DNA of 64,000 bases, taken from positions 186,001 through 250,000 of the forward strand of contig FOSY01000002.1 of assembly GCA_900114405.1 (NCBI GenBank), written 5' to 3'. Origin of the DNA: Lachnospiraceae bacterium KH1T2. GTDB taxonomy: Bacteria; Bacillota; Clostridia; Lachnospirales; Lachnospiraceae. A program made the translations under genes and the position numbers. Every line of letters starts with the position of its first letter. Positions within the stretch are counted from its first letter, which is position 1. The notes below the pieces were generated by a model. It searched no databases. It saw only the letters and a program-made list of their open reading frames with translations, and was not told the DNA's origin. Shown piece after piece: positions 27,316-34,041 of the stretch.

Positions 27316-27852
27316 TTAAAAATTTCTTCTCCTGATCAGGGTCATAACCTTCCCTTTGACTTCGCTGATCTTAATGGGCCCATAAACTCTACTGTCGTCT
27401 GCGGAATCTCTCTTGTCTCCTAGTACGAAAATCTCGCCTTCCTTCAATGTAATTGGTAAGATAACCCCTTCAGAAAAATTTTGAGTATCAAAATAAATAT
27501 TGTTCTCTTGTTGAAGATAACCATTGATGTAAAGTCCTTTATCATCAACGTTTATTGTATCCCCTGCGACTGCGACAACCCTGCGTACCTGAGTAACTCC
27601 CTGATACTCAAATACAGCAAGATCGCCCGACGCATAAGAATTTTGCATCCTGGAATAAAAAACCAGATCACCTTCCATTATTGCCGGTTTCATCGACATG
27701 TCACTAACTCGGACAACGCCGAACACAACCGTAAACATAAGCACTACCATAACAACAAGCACAATCAACTTAGCTGCTAAGAATAGTATATCGTCTTTAA
27801 GCGAAGGAGATGCTCTCTTCTCTTTGACTTCCTCCGCTAACTCGGCGGTCAA
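27316..27852 (-). CDS. Type I signal peptidase, pilus-locus (SipA-like) type
   Basis: The 178-residue protein has one membrane helix (about 25-47), the catalytic Ser53 in SDMSMKP, the following box GDLVFYSRM, and the end box LGDKRDSADDSRVYGP. At the position of the general-base Lys (VKRV in typical enzymes) it has R90 (VRRVVAVAGD). Streptococcal FCT loci encode SipA-type proteins needed for pilus assembly, some lacking the dyad (family knowledge). The start is TTG 27852 with AGGAGGG upstream, overlapping the adhesin stop as TTGA. Either a divergent peptidase for pilins or a chaperone. Confidence 0.85.
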   Translation of the reverse strand: MTAELAEEVKEKRASPSLKDDILFLAAKLIVLVVMVVLMFTVVFGVVRVSDMSMKPAIMEGDLVFYSRMQNSYASGDLAVFEYQGVTQVRRVVAVAGDTINVDDKGLYINGYLQQENNIYFDTQNFSEGVILPITLKEGEIFVLGDKRDSADDSRVYGPIKISEVKGKVMTLIRRRNF

Positions 27853-30800
27853 GATACCCTCCTCTTCTTATTCTCGATAAGAGCAAGTGCTGCCCCAGAA
27901 AGAAGTATCAGACCAACGGAAGCAGATGTACCCTGAGGTCCTGCACCCGGAAGATGCACACCTGTAGGTACTGCAAAGTAAAACTTATTTACTACAGTAA
28001 CTGTCTTATCCTCATCAAGAATACCCTGCATGTCTTCTGATGAAGTCATTAGTGTATATCCCTTTGGAAGACTTCCTGTATCTTCAGTAACTAAATACTC
28101 TGCATCCAATGGAAGCCCTGCTAAGATAACATAGTCGCCATCACCTAAATCCACATTGGCTTTTCCATTTGTAAATGTCAATGAACCATTTGAAGAAACA
28201 CCATTTGCATAAACTACATCTCCGTATGTTCCTTCGATATCAGTGCCATCACTGTCTGTAATCTTAATTGTAAAGTTAAATTTCTGACCAAGATCCATAT
28301 ATTCCTTATTGCCTGAAACTACTTTCTTAACAATAAGATTTCTATTGACCTTACCATACTCATTAACAAAAGGAATCTCGTATACTTTTTCTTCCTCGTC
28401 AACCTGAACTTCACTTGAAACTACAGTTCCGCTATTTGCGCCGGCAATGGTATTAACATAAGGATGTTTTCTGTTACCACCATCGACATTTGCATAATAG
28501 CTGTCAGGATTCTGTTTTGCAGCATTTCCTGAAATAAGCTCAACTACCCGGTACTTAACTCCAACGATTGCCTGAGAAACTGTATAGGAATTATCCAAAG
28601 CATCAAAATCACTGTATTTAATGGTCTTAAGATCTCCCCATGTGTTTCCATTATCGTTACTGAACTGAACGAGGAACTCCGCATTCTTGAACTCATTTGC
28701 ATCCGGCGCTTCATTTGTAGAAACACCATCTACGATAAAGTTCTTAGTTATCTTTAACTTTGACTCCTTATAAACATTGTCAACCTTAACTCTTACATGA
28801 GAAGCATCTGCAGGAGTGATATACCAGTCATCATTTTTATGAATTGTCTGATTTCCCTTATTATCTTCTATAATGTATTGAGCATTAAAGTTTTCATCAC
28901 TACTGATCTCTTCTACTCGTACATGAGCATCATAATCAATGTTTTTAAATGTAGCTACCTGATTTGTCTTAACAGCAAAACATCCGCTTACATCTGTCTT
29001 AAATACTGTACTTCCTTCACCTGCAAGAGTATATTCCTGATTTGCATATGGCTCACCATTTACAAACATCTTGAATGTATATGACTCATTCTTCTTGATC
29101 TTTTCAGCATTTTCCTGCTCCATGTACTTGCTGACATTGATCGAACCCTTCGGTGCTGTAGGAAGGTTAAATTTAAGGTTAAGATTTGAAGCTCCACGTC
29201 CTCTCTCAAGGTAGAACATCTGAATAAGATGCTGACTTCCATCCTTAAATGTAGCCGGTTTGTCAGGATTCCATTCTACAAGATCAGCAGTTCCAGCCTT
29301 TTCAAACTGTTCACGAAGAGTCGTGTACTTCCAATTCGGCGTATGACCTGTCTCTGTATCAGTATACTTAATCTCACCTGTTGCAAAGTTGATCGTACCA
29401 TTCTGAGCATCATGTATACCACCAAGATCAAGTGCTAATGTTCCATCTATATAAATAAGAAGATCATCATCACCAACAAAGTCATATACCATATCTTCCA
29501 TGACACCATTGATACTTACCTGACCATCGATTGGCTGCCAAAAATATCCATATCCGTAGAAACCAAACTCATAATTTACATCATTTTCCATGTTACCATA
29601 TAATGGCCAATTATATTTCTCAGCATCTTCTGATAAATGATTTCCATCTTCATCAATAAGATTATTCTGTCTTGGTCTTGTAGGATCTAACTTATTAAAT
29701 GGAAGGAAGTTACCTCTCTTATAGTAATACTGAGTAGAATTTGTACCGCCCGGTGTTACCATATCTTCATAAACAGTAAAGGTATCACCATTTAATTCAG
29801 CAGAAGTTTCCGTCGACCTGTAGTAATAATAGCTAGTAGTATCATACTTATCTTCTCTGAAAAGTCCGTATACTTCCTGACCTTTTACATATTGTTCGAT
29901 ACTCTCATGATTACTTATTAGCTGAGGAAACTTCTCATAATCCTCACCACTCCCCTGTGTTGTTAAAGTATACAAGCCTTCTTTAGTACTTCCGTCTCCA
30001 TATGCGCCATCACTAAACTGCTTAGAAGGCCAGTCAACGATAAATGTATGGAAGCCTTTACCCCTGTCATCGAACTTATCTATAGTAGGAACTGTTCTGA
30101 GGTAATATGCTTTAATTCCAGGATCTGCTGCTGTACCATCTTTAAAGACATTTCCTGCAGAATTTGCCCAACTATAATATCTTCTTTTACCAGCATAATT
30201 CTGATTGTTTTTTGCTGTAATAATATTGCCAGCTGCCTTAGTCAATCCGGTATTATATTGACCAGCAACACATCTTAATACATACTTAGCTTTACTTCCC
30301 GGAATCTCTATTTCTGAAATTGTATTAAAATCAATTGTTGGCGAATTTGCATAATATCTTCCATTAATAACTTCAAATCCAAGATCATCTAATCTCTCAC
30401 TGATCAACTCATCCAATTCTTCCTGATAAGCCGGAGAAGCTGTAACAAATCCAATGTAAGTCGTTGCATTTGTTCCGCTTCGCCACAAGAGAATATATGT
30501 CGAAAAACTATCCGTAGTGAAATCCGCCTTGATCTTTTCAACAACCTGTTCGTCCTCGCTGCTGTTCAGCGTTACGTCTACAGTTCCTTCGGTATCCTTT
30601 CCTGCATCGGCAACTACAACAGGTTTCTCACCCTTTCCGGTATTTTCAAGATGAATAACTTTCATCGAACCGGCTTCAGCATCTGAAAAAGTATCCTTGA
30701 TTGTGTTATTTTCTTTACTTTCGATAACTACATTTTCAATAGCTCCACTTTCTGGCTCAAACTCTTTATTATCCTTATCAATAAGGCTTATATCAAGAGG

Positions 30801-31775
30801 AACCATTCCATCGAAAGATACGCTGTTCTTACTGAGTGTCTCATAAGAAGATTTGTACTCATCAGAATTCTCTGCAAACTCTTTAGCTTTGACTGTTACT
30901 CCTTCAGGCATCATATCTTCGTGATATGAAATTGTTACCATGAAGTTATCCGTCTCAACAGTATCAAAAGTCTTTATACCTTTTTTTGCATTATCATCTG
31001 AAACTGTATCGTCATCATCTTCTATATCATTATCTGATGTTGTATTTTCTGCATCAGGATCAGAAACAGTTTTGTCAGCATCAGGATCAGAAACGGTATC
31101 TTTACTTGCTTCTTCCTCAGGAGCAACGTCATTCTTACTTACTTCACTGCCATCTGTAGGATTACCACTCTCCGGAAGTTGTCCCTCTGTTGGAATCTGA
31201 CCTGCACTCGGTGACTGACCTTCTGTCGGAACCTGTCCCTCTGCTGGTGTCTGGCCTTCTGCAGGAACCTGTCCTTCTGTTGGTGTCTGACCTTCTGTCG
31301 GCACCTGCCCCTCTACTGGTGTCTGACCTTCTGTCGGTACCTGTCCTTCTACCGGTGTCTGTCCCTCTGTTGGAACCTGCCCTTCTGCTGGTGTCTGACC
31401 TTCTGTCGGCACCTGTCCTTCTACCGGTGCTTGGCCTTCTGTTGGTACCTGTCCTTCTACCGGTGTCTGACTTTCTGTTGGCGCAGCTTCTTCTCCTGAA
31501 GCTTCCGTAGGAGTTATAACGATTTCATCGGAGTTTTCAGAATTCTCATCTGATTTTTCTTCAGGTGAAGTTTCCTCGCCTGACTCCTCAGATTTCTCTT
31601 CCCCACTGTCTTCTTCTGCCTCGTTGTCTTCTACATCAACATCATCTTCTTTTTCCTCAATGACGATGTCACCGTCATCTTCATCAGCTAATGCAGCTGT
31701 TGAATAAGCAGTAAAAATCATTGATGCGCTGAGAATTAAAGCCAGAACTCTTTTACTTCTTCCCTTCATAAACAT
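27849..31775 (-). CDS. Large pilus-tip-like adhesin with EGQ repeats, fibro-slime and Cna-B-like domains
   Basis: The protein has 1308 residues from ATG 31775, with GAGGGG 7 nt upstream. In order: signal peptide (1-31), an acidic Glu/Asp/Ser region (to about 100), sixteen xPxEGQ hexapeptides (104-199), an acidic linker with DPDA repeats (to about 265), a large N-terminal adhesin region, a fibro-slime-like domain (about 730-860; DDDLLIYIDGTLALDLGGIH), three Cna-B/DUF7601-like domains (starting near 881, 1006 and 1146) and a C-terminal signal VPTGVHLPGAG, hydrophobic helix and KKRR tail. It should be the exposed tip or stalk of a sortase-built pilus. It is first in the operon. Binding target unknown. 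Confidence 0.85.
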   Translation of the reverse strand: MFMKGRSKRVLALILSASMIFTAYSTAALADEDDGDIVIEEKEDDVDVEDNEAEEDSGEEKSEESGEETSPEEKSDENSENSDEIVITPTEASGEEAAPTESQTPVEGQVPTEGQAPVEGQVPTEGQTPAEGQVPTEGQTPVEGQVPTEGQTPVEGQVPTEGQTPTEGQVPAEGQTPAEGQVPTEGQSPSAGQIPTEGQLPESGNPTDGSEVSKNDVAPEEEASKDTVSDPDADKTVSDPDAENTTSDNDIEDDDDTVSDDNAKKGIKTFDTVETDNFMVTISYHEDMMPEGVTVKAKEFAENSDEYKSSYETLSKNSVSFDGMVPLDISLIDKDNKEFEPESGAIENVVIESKENNTIKDTFSDAEAGSMKVIHLENTGKGEKPVVVADAGKDTEGTVDVTLNSSEDEQVVEKIKADFTTDSFSTYILLWRSGTNATTYIGFVTASPAYQEELDELISERLDDLGFEVINGRYYANSPTIDFNTISEIEIPGSKAKYVLRCVAGQYNTGLTKAAGNIITAKNNQNYAGKRRYYSWANSAGNVFKDGTAADPGIKAYYLRTVPTIDKFDDRGKGFHTFIVDWPSKQFSDGAYGDGSTKEGLYTLTTQGSGEDYEKFPQLISNHESIEQYVKGQEVYGLFREDKYDTTSYYYYRSTETSAELNGDTFTVYEDMVTPGGTNSTQYYYKRGNFLPFNKLDPTRPRQNNLIDEDGNHLSEDAEKYNWPLYGNMENDVNYEFGFYGYGYFWQPIDGQVSINGVMEDMVYDFVGDDDLLIYIDGTLALDLGGIHDAQNGTINFATGEIKYTDTETGHTPNWKYTTLREQFEKAGTADLVEWNPDKPATFKDGSQHLIQMFYLERGRGASNLNLKFNLPTAPKGSINVSKYMEQENAEKIKKNESYTFKMFVNGEPYANQEYTLAGEGSTVFKTDVSGCFAVKTNQVATFKNIDYDAHVRVEEISSDENFNAQYIIEDNKGNQTIHKNDDWYITPADASHVRVKVDNVYKESKLKITKNFIVDGVSTNEAPDANEFKNAEFLVQFSNDNGNTWGDLKTIKYSDFDALDNSYTVSQAIVGVKYRVVELISGNAAKQNPDSYYANVDGGNRKHPYVNTIAGANSGTVVSSEVQVDEEEKVYEIPFVNEYGKVNRNLIVKKVVSGNKEYMDLGQKFNFTIKITDSDGTDIEGTYGDVVYANGVSSNGSLTFTNGKANVDLGDGDYVILAGLPLDAEYLVTEDTGSLPKGYTLMTSSEDMQGILDEDKTVTVVNKFYFAVPTGVHLPGAGPQGTSASVGLILLSGAALALIENKKRRVS
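31179..31466 (-). repeat. 18-bp coding tandem repeat (16 xPxEGQ units)
   Basis: Sixteen contiguous 18-bp units encode hexapeptides alternating mostly between TPVEGQ and VPTEGQ. The first units match best; SPSAGQ and IPTEGQ at the end are degenerate. Such in-frame repeats can change in number by slippage or recombination without a frameshift. Confidence 0.95.
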
Positions 31776-31815
31776 AACAGCACCCCTCGTTTCACAGAAC
31801 CCCATTGTCTAAACT

Positions 31816-31880
31816 AAAAAGAGCCTTATTCTTTGAAAATCCATAGCAAAAAAACTACAAAACTCCAAAGATTAAGGCTC
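31816..31880 (-). terminator. Intrinsic terminator (attenuator) in the pilus leader
   Basis: On the minus strand GAGCCTTA (31873-31880) pairs with TAAGGCTC (31821-31828), and after one mismatch TCTTTG (31866-31871) pairs with CAAAGA (31830-31835). A TTTTT tract follows at 31816-31820. It sits in the transcribed leader ahead of the adhesin gene, so read-through must be conditional or partial. Confidence 0.75.
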
Positions 31881-31882
31881 AG

Positions 31883-31893
31883 ATGAAACGGGC
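31883..31893 (-). promoter_or_regulatory. Anti-Shine-Dalgarno segment in the pilus leader
   Basis: The minus-strand segment GCCCGTTTCAT (31883-31893) can pair with GTGAAACGAGGG (31784-31795), which includes much of the adhesin ribosome site GAGGGG (31783-31788). The core pairing is 8 bp, extended after a one-base bulge. Together with the attenuator it suggests RNA-level control; the signal is unknown. Confidence 0.45.
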
Positions 31894-32014
31894 GTTCCCT
31901 AATCTAATATTTCTATAAAAATTCATTAAAACAACATCTTCATTTATAAAATGCTTGTAAATTCTATGAAATTTTTATGTCTTTTTTATAATGTTAAAGC
32001 CTAGATATAGAAAT

Positions 32015-32068
32015 TGCAATTGTATTTTATGCTAAATAAGCAATTTTGTGAAAACTGTGCAATTGTAT
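32015..32068. repeat. Pair of 11-bp direct repeats flanking the pilus promoter
   Basis: TGCAATTGTAT occurs exactly at 32015-32025 and 32058-32068, 43 bp apart (about four helical turns). One overlaps the -10/start region and the other lies just upstream of the -35 of the pilus promoter. A partial copy, GCAATTTTG, is at 32040-32048. The CAATTG core is palindromic. Likely regulator-binding sites. Confidence 0.6.
32024..32052 (-). promoter_or_regulatory. Promoter of the pilus operon
   Basis: Minus-strand -35 TTCACA (32047-32052) and -10 TAAAAT (32024-32029) with a 17-bp spacer, each 5 of 6 to consensus. It implies a leader of about 240 nt before the adhesin ATG. The 428-bp divergent gap 31776-32203 holds this, the leader structures and the promoter of the opposite operon. 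Confidence 0.6.
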
Positions 32069-32133
32069 GTATACTTGTACAATGTCCATGAATACAATTT
32101 CTTCTTATATAATAGATGCTTACTTCATATTTC

Positions 32134-32162
32134 TTGACACCCTATTGAATACTTTATAAAAT
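32134..32162 (+). promoter_or_regulatory. Promoter of the LtaS-like/yfhO operon
   Basis: TTGACA (32134-32139) and TAAAAT (32157-32162) are 17 bp apart. The predicted start near 32169 rules out the upstream TTG at 32171 as a translation start and agrees with initiation at 32204. Confidence 0.75.
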
Positions 32163-32203
32163 GTATAGGTTTGAATGCATTTCATTCAGGAAAGGACAGT
32201 ATT

Positions 32204-34033
32204 TTGAAAAAGATATCTTACAAATTATTATGTTCCATAAAGAATATTTTATTCTTTATAGGAATTCCATTCCTAATATTTTATATTATGGAATGTTTTC
32301 TCAGAAACCCTTGGGATGAAAAGTGGGGTATCAAACTCTCACTTCTTATCATTAATGCCATTTTCTTTGAATTAACAGCGCTTTTTCTCTTCGCTGTTAC
32401 AGGCTCTCTGCGGAAAGCACTATATACAGAAGGCATAATCTTCTTCATCCTAGGTTTTGTCGAATACTATATTCAGCGTTTCCGCGGCAAACCCATACTT
32501 CCATGGGATATCTACTCAATAAGTACGGCCGCAAGCGTTGCAAACAACTACGACTATTCTCTTGATGCAAGAGCAATAAAAGTTTGTGTTGCCTTCATTA
32601 CTCTTTATATCGTAACTTGGTTTGCAAAACTTAACCTTCCAAAGTGGAAAAAAGACAAAAAAATCATAATCAGCAGAGTTGCATTAATAATCCTGCCACT
32701 TATATTGCTTTTTCCCTATGCAGCCTTTTGTCAAAGTGCTAAAACCATTAAGAAATACAGGGTTTATGACAAGCTCTTCACTCCGACGACAATGACCTGG
32801 CGTGACGGAACTGTTTTTGCATTTATATATGAACTTCAATTTATGACAGTTAATAAACCTGAAGGATATAATTTAAGTACAGAAAAAGATGCACTTGGTA
32901 AAATTGCACAAAACAACTCTGTAAGCAGCAACGATCTTCCGAACATAATTGTCATAATGGATGAGGCTTTTGCTGATCCTAAAGTGCTTGGTGATTTCAC
33001 TACTAATCAGGATTACATGCCATTTATCCATTCTCTTCAGAATAATGCAGAGAACACAATAACCGGATATATGAATGCATCTATCGTTGGTGGAAATACA
33101 CCAAATACAGAATTTGAATTCCTTACAGGAAATACACTTGCTTTTCTTCCAGAAGGTTGTATTCCTTATCAGCAATTTGTTAAATCAGACATCGATGCAA
33201 TGCCTGTATACCTTAAAGCTTTAGGCTATGACACATTGGCAATGCATCCATATAAGTCAACCGGTTGGGATAGAGATCGTGTTTATCCACTCATCGGATT
33301 TGATAATATGCACTTTGTGGACTACTTTGAAGCAAGGAATCCAAAGTATGTAAGAAACTACATTTCAGACGAATGCCTTTTCGAGCAGATCGAAACAGAA
33401 TATGAGAACCATAAGAAGATTTCAGATGCCCCATTCTTCTCATTTAATGTAACAATGCAGAATCACTCAGAATACTCTGGTGAATTAGTTAACTTTAACC
33501 CAGATATCACAGTTGATGGCGTCGCAGACGATTCACTCATTGCGCGTTACCTCTCTCTTGAGCATATTACCGATACTGCATTTGAGAATATGGTAAACTA
33601 TTTCAAAAATGTCGACGATAAAACTATCATCGTATTCTTCGGTGATCATCAGGCAGCCGATCACGTTGTAGAGCCTATCTGGAATCTTAATGGAAAGAAA
33701 GGCAGTGACCTGTCATTTGAAGATATGACAAAGAGATATCGTGTTCCATTTGTTATCTGGGCAAACTACGATATCGAAGAAGCTTCCGGTGTTGAGACAA
33801 GTGCAAATTATCTTGGAAATCTGACACTTAAAACAGCCGGAATACCGCTCGATCCATATAGAGAATATATTGATGAATTTAGTCAGAAATATCCGGTTCT
33901 TTCATCTATACACGTTATAGACAGCAATGGAAACGATGCATCTGTTTCTGATTCTGATAAAAATGATGAACTTGGAGATTATCGTCGAATGCAGTATTAT
34001 GAGCTTTTTGACGATCATGACGATTATAAATAA
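32204..34033 (+). CDS. LTA synthase family / sulfatase-fold phosphoglycerol transferase
   Basis: The protein has 609 residues from TTG 32204, with AGGAAAGGA 7 nt upstream. The N-terminal 220 residues hold about five membrane helices; the rest is an extracellular sulfatase-type domain: IIVIMDEAFADP (metal-binding Asp/Glu), GNTPNTEFEFLTG (nucleophile Thr in the GxT..xEF pattern), TMQNHSEY and FFGDHQAADH. LtaS-type enzymes transfer glycerol phosphate from phosphatidylglycerol onto a glycopolymer outside the membrane. The yfhO-like gene follows by 8 bp, which fits teichoic-acid-like polymer assembly. It could instead modify another envelope polysaccharide (MdoB-type). Confidence 0.87.
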   Translation: MKKISYKLLCSIKNILFFIGIPFLIFYIMECFLRNPWDEKWGIKLSLLIINAIFFELTALFLFAVTGSLRKALYTEGIIFFILGFVEYYIQRFRGKPILPWDIYSISTAASVANNYDYSLDARAIKVCVAFITLYIVTWFAKLNLPKWKKDKKIIISRVALIILPLILLFPYAAFCQSAKTIKKYRVYDKLFTPTTMTWRDGTVFAFIYELQFMTVNKPEGYNLSTEKDALGKIAQNNSVSSNDLPNIIVIMDEAFADPKVLGDFTTNQDYMPFIHSLQNNAENTITGYMNASIVGGNTPNTEFEFLTGNTLAFLPEGCIPYQQFVKSDIDAMPVYLKALGYDTLAMHPYKSTGWDRDRVYPLIGFDNMHFVDYFEARNPKYVRNYISDECLFEQIETEYENHKKISDAPFFSFNVTMQNHSEYSGELVNFNPDITVDGVADDSLIARYLSLEHITDTAFENMVNYFKNVDDKTIIVFFGDHQAADHVVEPIWNLNGKKGSDLSFEDMTKRYRVPFVIWANYDIEEASGVETSANYLGNLTLKTAGIPLDPYREYIDEFSQKYPVLSSIHVIDSNGNDASVSDSDKNDELGDYRRMQYYELFDDHDDYK

Positions 34034-34041
34034 GGAGCAAA

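Noticed and set aside
31179..31466. CRISPR-like or minisatellite array
   Set aside because: The 18-bp units are contiguous without spacers and keep the adhesin frame; this is a coding repeat.
31190..31510. 106-codon plus-strand ORF rich in Leu/Val/Ser across the adhesin repeats
   Set aside because: It is the antisense shadow of the 18-bp repeats and has no ribosome site.
21105..32068. Recent horizontal acquisition of the pilus locus
   Set aside because: I saw no integrase, tRNA junction, direct-repeat boundary or clear change in base composition; it stays possible but unsupported.
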